DNA from: Nostoc sp. PCC 7107
GTDB taxonomy: Bacteria; Cyanobacteriota; Cyanobacteriia; Cyanobacteriales; Nostocaceae
DNA length: 64,000 nucleotides
Direction of reading: 5' to 3'
Assembly (NCBI RefSeq): GCF_000316625.1
Contig: NC_019676.1
Location: forward strand, 2,264,501-2,328,500
Part shown: piece by piece, positions 42,662 to 50,294 of the stretch
Position numbering within the stretch: the stretch's first letter is position 1
How the letters are laid out: each line of letters begins with the position of its first letter
The notes under the pieces: generated by a model
What the model was told of the DNA's origin: nothing
Databases searched by the model: none
What the model saw: the letters and a program-made list of their open reading frames with translations, nothing else
Position numbers and translations under genes: made by a program

Positions 42662-44458
42662 ATGCAAATCTTTGCTAAAGCCAAACAGGTTGTATTTACC
42701 GTCTTTTCCCTTACTGTTCTCTGTTATAGCCAAGTTGCATCAGCAACTACCACCTTACCCCTACGCAGCAAAAAGGGAATGGTAGTATCTGCACATCCCT
42801 TGGCTAGTGAGGCGGGACTTTTGATGTTACGCCAGGGTGGTAATGCTGTTGATGCAGCAGTGGCGACAACTTTTGCGATATCTGTAGTTGAGCCTTTTTC
42901 AGCGGGAATTGGTGGCGGGGGTTTTTTGCTACTGCATTCGGAGAAAACTGGCGAGATGAAAGCTTTGGATTTTCGGGAACGCGCACCTATTAAAGCTACA
43001 AGGAATATGTATTTGGATGCAGATGGAAAGGTGCGTCCGAATGCAAGTGTGAATGGTTATTTGGCGGTGGCGACACCTGGAACGGTTGCGGGGATGTATG
43101 AGGTGCATCGCCGTTATGGTAAATTGCCGTGGAAGGAAGTTGTTAAACCAGCGATCGCACTGGCGAAAAATGGCTTTATCCTGAGTAATGAGTTAAGTTG
43201 GCGTTCACTTCAAGTTTACGAAAATCGTAAGCCAGTAATTCTCCAAAATTCCGCCGCTAGTGCTATTTTTACCCGCAATGGCGAATTTTATCAGCCTGGA
43301 GAAAGATTAGTGCAACGGGATTTAGCACATACTTTAGAAAGTATTGCCGAGAATCCCCAAAGTTTTTATACTGGCAAAATTGCCCGTGCGATCGCATCAG
43401 ATATGGCAAAAAATGGTGGTTTAATTACTTTAGACGACTTCAAGGCATATAAACCTATCTGGCGAAATCCTCTTTGCGGTAGTTTTCGCCAAGCTAAAGT
43501 TTGTTCAATGCCTCCACCATCATCAGGCGGCGTTCATCTATTGCAGATTTTAAACATTATCGGTGACAGTGATTTGCCAGCTTGGGGATGGCACCATCCT
43601 AATAGTTTACATTTAATGGCAGAAGCGATGAAAATTGCCTACGCCGATCGCTCACAATATTTAGGTGATCCTGATTTTGTCAAAGTGCCTGTACAAGCCC
43701 TGATTAACCCAGCTTACGCCAAACAGCGCCGTCAAGAAATTAACTTGGATATGGCGAAACCTGCATCCCAAATCAAGCCAGTAGCACCAGAAACGCTGAA
43801 ACGCTTTGGCCAAGTTAGTAATCAAATCATCCCTCTACCCAACAAATTATTACAATTGCAAGCCACTCGCTATGAATCTGCTGAAACTAGTCATCTTTGC
43901 GTTGTGGATGAACAACGCAACGCTGTCAGCCTAACTTTTACAATTAATCTTGGTTTTGGTGCTGGTGTGGTGACACCAGGAACAGGAATTTTACTCAACA
44001 ATGAGATGGATGATTTTGCTGCCGCGCCAGGAGTACCTAACGCCTTTGGCTTAGTTGGCAATGAAGCGAATGCGATCGCACCCCGCAAAACTCCCCTGTC
44101 GAGCATGACTCCGACAATCATTACAGAAAATAATCACCTCCGCATGGCAGTGGGGGCCCCTGGTGGTAGCACAATTATCACTCAGGTTTTGCAAGTGATT
44201 CTCAATGTGCTGGAATACAAAATGGATGTTGGTGCAGCTGTCTCCGTACCACGCATACATGATCAGTGGCTTCCTGATGAGTTGCGTGTCGAACCTTGGG
44301 GTTTGGATGCTTTAACTCTGCAAGACTTACGTCGCCGTGGACACAACATCAAAGAAAATGATCCTTGGGGTAATGTTAACGCGATCGCCGTCAAAGCAGA
44401 TGGCAGCTTAGAAGCAGCAGCCGATCCTCGCGGTGAAGGTTCGCCTAGAGGCTGGTAA
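42662..44458 (+). CDS. ggt: Gamma-glutamyltransferase / glutathione hydrolase
   Basis: This 598-residue Ntn hydrolase precursor has a signal peptide (about 8-28, ending ASA). The first part holds MVVSAHPLASEAGLLMLRQGGNAVDAAVATTFA and GIGGGGFLL. Autoprocessing creates two subunits at the nucleophilic threonine, T409 in AETSHLCVVDEQRNAVSLTFTIN. Later conserved parts are LLNNEMDDFA and GAPGGSTIITQVLQVILNVLE. The enzyme hydrolyses or transfers the gamma-glutamyl group of glutathione in the periplasm. Its position near the phytochelatin synthase-like gene, both secreted and acting on gamma-glutamyl peptides, is notable. Confidence 0.95.
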   Translation: MQIFAKAKQVVFTVFSLTVLCYSQVASATTTLPLRSKKGMVVSAHPLASEAGLLMLRQGGNAVDAAVATTFAISVVEPFSAGIGGGGFLLLHSEKTGEMKALDFRERAPIKATRNMYLDADGKVRPNASVNGYLAVATPGTVAGMYEVHRRYGKLPWKEVVKPAIALAKNGFILSNELSWRSLQVYENRKPVILQNSAASAIFTRNGEFYQPGERLVQRDLAHTLESIAENPQSFYTGKIARAIASDMAKNGGLITLDDFKAYKPIWRNPLCGSFRQAKVCSMPPPSSGGVHLLQILNIIGDSDLPAWGWHHPNSLHLMAEAMKIAYADRSQYLGDPDFVKVPVQALINPAYAKQRRQEINLDMAKPASQIKPVAPETLKRFGQVSNQIIPLPNKLLQLQATRYESAETSHLCVVDEQRNAVSLTFTINLGFGAGVVTPGTGILLNNEMDDFAAAPGVPNAFGLVGNEANAIAPRKTPLSSMTPTIITENNHLRMAVGAPGGSTIITQVLQVILNVLEYKMDVGAAVSVPRIHDQWLPDELRVEPWGLDALTLQDLRRRGHNIKENDPWGNVNAIAVKADGSLEAAADPRGEGSPRGW

Positions 44459-44522
44459 ACAGTTGTCACTTATTGATGCAACACTGCCGTTATTACGGAT
44501 GTTTAAAATGCTATAAATGCAA

Positions 44523-44789
44523 CTATTGATTTTGCACCATCGATTCTGAGTATTCTACTTGAGTCCCAAACTCATTAGCTCTAGCGCTGGGTACTAATGT
44601 CCAACCAGCCTTTAGCAGTTTTTGATAAGTTGCCCAACCCTTAGATCCGCCGGGAATTTGATAATCTGGTACTGCAAATTGCGGGTAAGCTGTGTATGGT
44701 CGCCAGCCTTTATTCGCCTCAACTTGCAAATACAAAATTTTCTCACCGTCGTTGCCAGACTTAGATAACCAGCACATTTGTCGATTCAT
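44523..44789 (-). CDS. Small conserved hypothetical protein
   Basis: The 88-residue product (MNRQMCWLSKSGNDGEKILYLQVEANKGWRPYTAYPQFAVPDYQ...) has a perfect ribosome binding site AAGGAG 6 nt before the ATG at 44789. It is polar, rich in Trp/Tyr, and has no signal or membrane segment. The middle is 'GGSKGWATYQKLLKAGWTLV', as in a small cyanobacterium-specific family whose name I do not know. No partner gene is evident. Confidence 0.6.
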   Translation of the reverse strand: MNRQMCWLSKSGNDGEKILYLQVEANKGWRPYTAYPQFAVPDYQIPGGSKGWATYQKLLKAGWTLVPSARANEFGTQVEYSESMVQNQ

Positions 44790-45381
44790 GGCAAACTCCT
44801 TAGTCTTTAGCTAAACTTGCATAATCGCAGACTTTTGTCAAGCTCTGCATCACTCTTCTGGGATAATTTTTAATTCCCCTAGTATGTGTCCATTTATCTA
44901 CAAATTGGTTTAGTAAAATTACGTAAGCCAAGAGATAGAGTTTTCTAGACCATATTTGAGGATGCAGCACGACAAAATCACTCCATCTCCAACCATTGAA
45001 ACCTACATAAAGTGACATTAGTTGGGGATTTTGTATGAAAAACCTGTTGATGAGTCAATATCTTTAGCTCCATGACAGATAATGATTCGGCATCGCTTAT
45101 TGGCGTAAGAACATAACACCTTTAGGCAATACTTCGCTGGTTATGAGGGTAATATTTTTCTGATCGTATCTGTGGTTTTTGCGAATGTATGTAGCAAGAG
45201 TTACTTTTTTGCCGTATGGCTGAAGAATAATTTATTTGTTTTGCTAGTCACACCAGTAAGATTTAGTTATCAGTGCTGAGTAAAGACAGCGTCGCAGACG
45301 CTATTTTCTCTAACCCCTAAACCCTAAATCCAAAACTTGGCACGGGCGGAACGCCCCGCTACAGCTAACCACACTTTCAAC
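44790..45381. other. Intergenic region with a third copy of the 39-bp repeat
   Basis: No well-supported gene. AGCGTC-GCA-GACGCT hairpin with a T-rich end lies at 45288-45306. The third copy of the 39-bp repeat found in smc and lysC lies at 45336-45374 (listed separately). A minus-strand frame of 72 codons (45018-44800) is open but unconvincing. Confidence 0.5.
45336..45374 (-). repeat. 39-bp dispersed repeat, intergenic copy
   Basis: Read on the minus strand, the sequence is GTGTGGTTAGCTGTAGCGGGG and so on, differing at a few positions from the copies inside smc (53561-53599) and lysC (58329-58367). The core carries CGGGC....GCCCCG, which folds as a small hairpin. This non-coding copy shows that the unit is a genomic repeat rather than a protein motif. 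Confidence 0.7.
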
Positions 45382-45972
45382 TCAGCACTTAATAAAATCA
45401 CCAATAATCGTGCGAATTTTGTTGACTATTTCGGAGTAATGAGAATCTGACAAAACAGGTTTTACGCCTTCGATGTTAATTGGTTGCGCTAAATCGATCC
45501 ATGACTTGCAACCGCCATATTGGGAAAGGTAGGGGATTTCTTGAACCTGGGGTATTTTATAAGCCCGTAACAAAAGTATATACAAAGGTTGACGTGGTTT
45601 CCATTTCAAGCGATCGCAAATAAAATGCTCATTCCAGATATGAAAGGGGAGTAAAGCGTTAACAGTCGACTCCTCACTAATCGGCAAAATATCTGTAATC
45701 TCTGCCCAACTGCCAATGCGAATCGTTTCTGGATGCCAGCCAGGAGTTACTGGACAAACAAAGTCAGCATATTCTGATTTTAGCAGGAATGGCTGTTGAT
45801 GTTCAAAAGTTGGGTAAAGTAAAACCTGCTCATGGGCAACTTGGAAACGGCCATTTTGCTCATGAATACCACCTTTACGTAGCAACATAATGGTTTTGCC
45901 ACTTTCTAAAGCATTTATCGCCACAGACCATTCTTTGAGAGCATATAAAGTCGTAGTCAAATTCATCGGCAT
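45382..45972 (-). CDS. DUF1802 family protein
   Basis: The 196-residue protein contains ALKEWSVAINALESGKTIMLLRKGGIHEQNGRFQVAHEQVLLYPTFEHQQP, the signature of DUF1802. Family members begin with a 'LKEW' segment and a 'LLRKGGI' loop, and they occur in cyanobacteria and other bacteria with no known function. The later part has IWNEHFICDRLKWKPRQPLYILLLRAY. It has no membrane segment or signal and is likely cytoplasmic. It is single and divergent from the aldo/keto reductase gene. Confidence 0.78.
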   Translation of the reverse strand: MPMNLTTTLYALKEWSVAINALESGKTIMLLRKGGIHEQNGRFQVAHEQVLLYPTFEHQQPFLLKSEYADFVCPVTPGWHPETIRIGSWAEITDILPISEESTVNALLPFHIWNEHFICDRLKWKPRQPLYILLLRAYKIPQVQEIPYLSQYGGCKSWIDLAQPINIEGVKPVLSDSHYSEIVNKIRTIIGDFIKC

Positions 45973-46051
45973 CTACTGTAACTCTGATTTAATTTCACGC
46001 TAAGACCGTTAAAGTATGAAACTATCCGGGGAAATGAATTAAAGAAGCATC

Positions 46052-47011
46052 ATGGAAAAGCGAAAATTAGGTACATCTGCTGTAGAAATTACACCCATCA
46101 TTGTGGGAACTTGGCAAGCTGGTAAAAGAATGTGGGTAGGAATTGAAGATGCTGACTCCATTAAAGCCATCCGCGCCGCCTTTGAAGCTGGGATCACCAC
46201 TGTAGATACAGCCGAAGTTTATGGTGAAGGTCACTCTGAGCGCATTGTAGCCGAAGCTTTATCAGATGTGCGCGACCAGGTACAGTATGCCACAAAAGTT
46301 TTTTCCAACCATCTTAAATATGATCAAGTGATTGAGGCTTGCGATCGCTCATTAAAAAACCTCAAAACCGATTATATCGACCTTTATCAAATCCATTGGC
46401 CTGCCGGGGCGTTTAATAGTGCAATTGTGCCAATAGAAGAAACAATGAATGCTTTAAATGATCTCAAACAACAGGGAAAAATTAGGGCAATAGGTGTTTC
46501 TAACTTTTCTCGTGATCAATTAGCCGAAGCATTGCAATATGGACGCATTGATAGTTTGCAACCTCCATATTCTTTATTTTGGCGGCAGATTGAACAAGAT
46601 GCTATGCCCTATTGTAGCGAAAATCAAATTTCTATCTTGGCTTATTCACCCTTAGCCCAAGGATTATTAACTGGTAAATTTCCTCGTGGGCAGAAATTTG
46701 CCCCAGAAGATAATCGATCCAGCAATAAACTATTTCAAGGCGAAAACTTTGAACACGCTCAACAAGCTTTAGATAAACTCCGCCCTATAGCGGAACGCCA
46801 TAATTGTACCTTGGCGCAGTTAGCGTTGGCCTGGTTAATTGCCCAACCCCAAGCAAATGCGATCGCCGGTGCGCGTTATCCTGAACAAGCAAAAGATAAC
46901 GCCAAAGCCGCTGATGTCAAACTTTCCCCTGAAGAAATTGCCGAAATCGAGGCGATCGGGCGGATTGTCACTGATAACCTTGATAACAACCCAGTCATGT
47001 GGAATTGGTAA
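46052..47011 (+). CDS. Aldo/keto reductase
   Basis: This 319-residue NAD(P)H-dependent reductase has the AKR barrel motifs: GTWQAGKRMW, FEAGITTVDTAEVYGEGHSE (catalytic D and Y), TDYIDLYQIHWP (H), IGVSNFSRDQLAEA and AYSPLAQGLLTGKF with the cofactor-phosphate loop further on. The tetrad D, Y, K, H is complete (K in 'ATKVFSNHLKYD'). Natural substrate cannot be predicted; relatives reduce small aldehydes. A strong hairpin lies 22 bp after the stop. Confidence 0.93.
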   Translation: MEKRKLGTSAVEITPIIVGTWQAGKRMWVGIEDADSIKAIRAAFEAGITTVDTAEVYGEGHSERIVAEALSDVRDQVQYATKVFSNHLKYDQVIEACDRSLKNLKTDYIDLYQIHWPAGAFNSAIVPIEETMNALNDLKQQGKIRAIGVSNFSRDQLAEALQYGRIDSLQPPYSLFWRQIEQDAMPYCSENQISILAYSPLAQGLLTGKFPRGQKFAPEDNRSSNKLFQGENFEHAQQALDKLRPIAERHNCTLAQLALAWLIAQPQANAIAGARYPEQAKDNAKAADVKLSPEEIAEIEAIGRIVTDNLDNNPVMWNW

Positions 47012-47032
47012 GCTGATATTTCTTCATCACAC

Positions 47033-47067
47033 CAGAACCCAGACTTCTTTGATAAGTCTGGGTTCTG
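47033..47067 (+). terminator. Strong hairpin terminator after aldo/keto reductase
   Basis: CAGAACCCAGACTT (47033-47046) and AAGTCTGGGTTCTG (47054-47067) are perfectly complementary over 14 bp with a 7-nt loop. It starts 22 bp after the reductase stop. The T-run after it is weak. Confidence 0.75.
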
Positions 47068-47427
47068 AGATTTAGCTAATAACTAACCACAAATATTGCA
47101 AGAATAAACAAAATGTCAACTTTAGTAAACTAGTGCTTACTGATTCCTAACTCAGTGTTAAATTGAATAGCAAGACATCAAACTAAGAAAAACCAAACCC
47201 AAAGGGCAAACGACTATGATGTCTCCTGTCAGTAGCCCAAGCAAATGTTCAGCATAACTCTAATTAAAAGTGGTCAAAGCCCAATAATATAAATAAAAGG
47301 CGAAGCCAAATCCCAAAGCGGAAAAACAAAGATCGCTGAAGTTGCTAGTTATAAAGTCCACCTTAGTTGCTTACTCTGTCAATTATTTAGCTAAGTTTAA
47401 GAAATTTGAAACCTGTGGATTCCCAAT

Positions 47428-47465
47428 AACCTGGTCATCGTTGACCAGGTTTTGATATTTTTATC
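47428..47465 (+). terminator. Hairpin with T-rich tail, possible small RNA end
   Basis: AACCTGGTCA (47428-47437) pairs perfectly with TGACCAGGTT (47442-47451) through a 4-nt loop, followed by TTGATATTTTTA. It is a classical terminator shape but no gene is immediately upstream on the plus strand, so an RNA of unknown start could end here. Confidence 0.65.
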
Positions 47466-47531
47466 TATTGCCATAAATTAAATTTTTATACAAGGATTTG
47501 ATTATAATTTAACAAATACCTTGCAATATAA

Positions 47532-49094
47532 ATGTTAGCGAAAAAAGCAATTAATCGGATTTCAACCTTATTTTCCCATTATCCTTGGTTGATTATATTT
47601 ATCTTTTCAATTCTCGGTTTGATAGGTATTCTTAACCATTCAATGTGGCGAGATGAACTCAATCCTTGGTTGATTGTCAGAGATAGCCAATCTTTTACCG
47701 ATTTAATTGCAAATATTAAATATGAAGGACATCCGGTTTTGTGGTATTTTTCTCTAGCATGTTTGAGAAAAATTGCTGACAATCCCTTAATCATGCAAGT
47801 TTTTCATTTGTCTATTACCATTACTGCGATCGCAATTTTTTACTTATCTAGTCCTTTTAGTTATAAACAAAAAATACTATTTACATTTGGCTATTTTCCT
47901 TTATATGAATATTTTTTAATTTCTCGTAATTATGCCTTTAGCTTGCTGTTTATATTTGCTTTTTGTGCAGTATTTCCATCTAGAAAAAAAACTTATTTAT
48001 ATTTGGCTATTTTATTAGGTTTACTTGCTAATAGTAGCGCTTATGCTTTGCTAGTATCATTTTCATTATCATTGACTTTGCTAGTCGAATTTTATTTGGA
48101 TAGTGAGCATAGAAAACAGTATTTCCAACAAAGCAAAAAATATGATTTATTTTTAAGTATTGGAATTATTATATTCTCTTTTATATTGTCAGCTTATATT
48201 ATTACTCCTCCTGGAGATAGCTATCTACATGGAGGCTTAAATAATGGATGGACACTACAAATAGATATCCGCCATTTATTGAAAGGTATAAATAGATTAT
48301 TTGCTAGTTATTTTTTGATTATTCCGCAGAGAAGATGGCTAGATTCAATTATTTGTGCTGCCATAGCTTTATTTATATTTGCATTAACTTTAATCAAGCT
48401 TTTTAAAAAGCCATTTCCTCTGTTTTTCTATACATTAGGAAATGGTGTAATACTCACATTTATATATTTCAGATATTTACAATTCCCCGGAAGTCCTCGT
48501 CATTTAGGACATCTTTATTTAGTTTTAATAGCGGCCTTATGGTTAGAAAGTTATTATCAAGAATCTAGACTTTTAGTTAATAAATTTTCTCTCTCACCAC
48601 AATTATTTAATTTAGCTCAGAAATGGCATTATATTGCCTTTATGTTCATTTTATATACTCAGTTGCTTGGAGGAATTTATGGCTTTTCAAAGGACTTTAT
48701 CATTCCATTTTCTGCCAGCCGAGAAACGGCTCATTACATTCAAAAAAATCACTTAGAAAAAGAATTTATTGTGGCCAGCCGAGATGCTAATATGGCTGCA
48801 TTATCAGGTTATCTCAATCGTAAGTTCTACTATCCTGAACTTCAAAGAATGGGAAGCTTCACCTTATTTAAACAAGGTCGCCAAGATGTTGACCAACCTG
48901 AGATATTAAGACAAACTAGTTCTTTATTGCAGAGTCAAGAAGTCAAAAATAAAATTTTATTGATTTTAAATAAAAAACTGGATTCCAATAGAAATGATTT
49001 AAAAATTATTCCTATCAAAAATTTTCAGAGAGCTTGGGTAGATAGTGAACGATATTATCTTTATTGGGTAGAAAAAGTAGGAGACAGAAAGTAA
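47532..49094 (+). CDS. GT-C-like multi-pass membrane glycosyltransferase candidate
   Basis: The 520-residue protein has about 11 transmembrane helices in the first 440 residues and a C-terminal soluble portion (about 415-520). The first outer loop reads SMWRDELNPWLIVRDSQSFTDL, with 'RDELNPWL' similar to the acidic motif of GT-C (mannosyltransferase-like) enzymes. It may transfer sugars from polyprenyl-linked donors to surface glycans. The family was not recognised by name, so a general membrane protein remains possible. No glycan cluster is adjacent. Confidence 0.55.
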   Translation: MLAKKAINRISTLFSHYPWLIIFIFSILGLIGILNHSMWRDELNPWLIVRDSQSFTDLIANIKYEGHPVLWYFSLACLRKIADNPLIMQVFHLSITITAIAIFYLSSPFSYKQKILFTFGYFPLYEYFLISRNYAFSLLFIFAFCAVFPSRKKTYLYLAILLGLLANSSAYALLVSFSLSLTLLVEFYLDSEHRKQYFQQSKKYDLFLSIGIIIFSFILSAYIITPPGDSYLHGGLNNGWTLQIDIRHLLKGINRLFASYFLIIPQRRWLDSIICAAIALFIFALTLIKLFKKPFPLFFYTLGNGVILTFIYFRYLQFPGSPRHLGHLYLVLIAALWLESYYQESRLLVNKFSLSPQLFNLAQKWHYIAFMFILYTQLLGGIYGFSKDFIIPFSASRETAHYIQKNHLEKEFIVASRDANMAALSGYLNRKFYYPELQRMGSFTLFKQGRQDVDQPEILRQTSSLLQSQEVKNKILLILNKKLDSNRNDLKIIPIKNFQRAWVDSERYYLYWVEKVGDRK

Positions 49095-49214
49095 AATAAT
49101 GTTCCTAATATTCACATTTTCAAAATGTCTCATAGTGCGTTGTGCTGTACGAAAACACAACGCCAGTTGCTATAACGGAAGGAGTATCTGCAACGCACTG
49201 GCTCCTCTACACAA

Positions 49215-49246
49215 TTAACCCCTTCTCAGTTAAGAGGAGGGGTTAA
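49215..49246. terminator. Bidirectional terminator hairpin
   Basis: TTAACCCCTTCTC (49215-49227) pairs with GAGGAGGGGTTAA (49234-49246) through one G.T wobble. It lies between convergent genes ending at 49094 and 49256. An imperfect inverted repeat GCGTTGTG...CACAACGC (around 49138-49163) precedes it. Confidence 0.6.
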
Positions 49247-49255
49247 AACTTAATA

Positions 49256-50236
49256 TTAATATCCGCCTTCTTCTTCGTATTCCGGCTGTCTTTCCTTAAC
49301 TTTCTTAGGAATGTTCACTGGCTTTGGTGCATCTTCCCAAGCGTCGCTTTCTATATCATCGTCGTAATCGTCGTAATCTTCAGTGTAGGCTTTAGTCTCA
49401 TACTTGGGCGATTGTTGATATCTGTCTCTGCCTGTGGCTTCACTCCAGTTATCTTCTTCGTCTTCTTCTTCGTAGCGAATAGACTCGTACTGTTGCGCTT
49501 TCATGACTTCGCGCCGTGGTCTTTCTTCTTCTACATAGTCTTCATTCCATTCTTCTTCCCGTGCTACGGGTTCGGGGGTGCGAACTTTGGGCTTGGGTGG
49601 TTGTAATGGGACACCACTAGGTAACTGATTTGCAGGTGAAACTGTGCGTGGTGCAGAATAACCATATTCTTCTTCTGCATCTCGTTCCCAAGGTGGTTTC
49701 CCAATACCTAAACGTTCTAGAACGCCTACTGTTAGTTGGTTTGTACGTTCCTCGGCTCCTTCAAACACAATTAATCTGCTGGGGCCAGTGCTAACAATTT
49801 CCTCTATTGAAATCTCATAAGTGCTGAGAAATTGGTCGGGAATTTGGGGAACGCCCAAAGAAGCAATAATTATAGAGTGCAGCTTACCTGAGATGCCATC
49901 AAACTTAAAGCCCCGCACTCTGCCTAAGACTTCACCTGTTTCTGTAATTACTTCCCAGTTAATCAGGTTACTAAAAGCTTCAATTTCAATATCTTCTATG
50001 ACATCTTCGTTATCAACCAAGATTGCATCACCAATTTGGTTAATACTGCTGAGGTACATATAGCGTGGCAATCCAGAGATAGAGATCAGGCTGTCTCGTA
50101 AACCAAGAGCCACAACCTCCCTTTGATCGATATCAACCCAGATTTGATTTACAATACCTAGCCGCTTGGCGTTGTCGCGGGTAATCACCTGAGTATTTAA
50201 TAAGTCGGAACGCCTAATTATCTGTTCAGAGGTCAT
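49256..50236 (-). CDS. PRC-barrel domain protein with acidic C-terminal tail
   Basis: The 326-residue protein has two PRC-barrel-like parts (about 5-80: SDLLNTQVITRDNAKRLGIVNQIWVDIDQREVVALGL; and about 88-170: NLINWEVITETGEVLGRVRGFKFDGISGKLHSII). The last 130 residues are a charged, low-complexity tail rich in E, D and Y. It ends 58 bp before the smc start codon region in the opposite reading order, on the same strand just downstream of smc. Adjacency to smc is common for this cyanobacterial protein as I recall it. A chromosome-related role is inferred only from position. Confidence 0.75.
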   Translation of the reverse strand: MTSEQIIRRSDLLNTQVITRDNAKRLGIVNQIWVDIDQREVVALGLRDSLISISGLPRYMYLSSINQIGDAILVDNEDVIEDIEIEAFSNLINWEVITETGEVLGRVRGFKFDGISGKLHSIIIASLGVPQIPDQFLSTYEISIEEIVSTGPSRLIVFEGAEERTNQLTVGVLERLGIGKPPWERDAEEEYGYSAPRTVSPANQLPSGVPLQPPKPKVRTPEPVAREEEWNEDYVEEERPRREVMKAQQYESIRYEEEDEEDNWSEATGRDRYQQSPKYETKAYTEDYDDYDDDIESDAWEDAPKPVNIPKKVKERQPEYEEEGGY

Positions 50237-50294
50237 TCTATACCGAGTCCTGATCTCGAATCCGGTTTATCTATACACTATTATTAACAAAGAT

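Larger units (their letters stand above)
47012..47531. other. Intergenic region with two strong hairpins
   Basis: This 520-bp gap has no gene but holds two hairpins, at 47033-47067 and 47428-47451, listed separately. Between them lies about 360 bp of AT-rich sequence with a possible stem GGGC...GCCC near 47200-47240. A small RNA ending at the second hairpin is possible. Confidence 0.45.

Noticed and set aside
44800-45018. Minus-strand frame of 72 codons upstream of a small conserved gene
   Set aside because: It has no ribosome binding site, an unusual composition rich in W and basic residues, and no recognisable pattern. The neighbouring gene at 44523-44789 has its own perfect ribosome binding site.
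47532-49094. Polysaccharide biosynthesis cluster around the GT-C-like protein
   Set aside because: Neighbouring genes are an aldo/keto reductase, a PRC-barrel protein and smc. No other glycosyltransferase or export gene is present.
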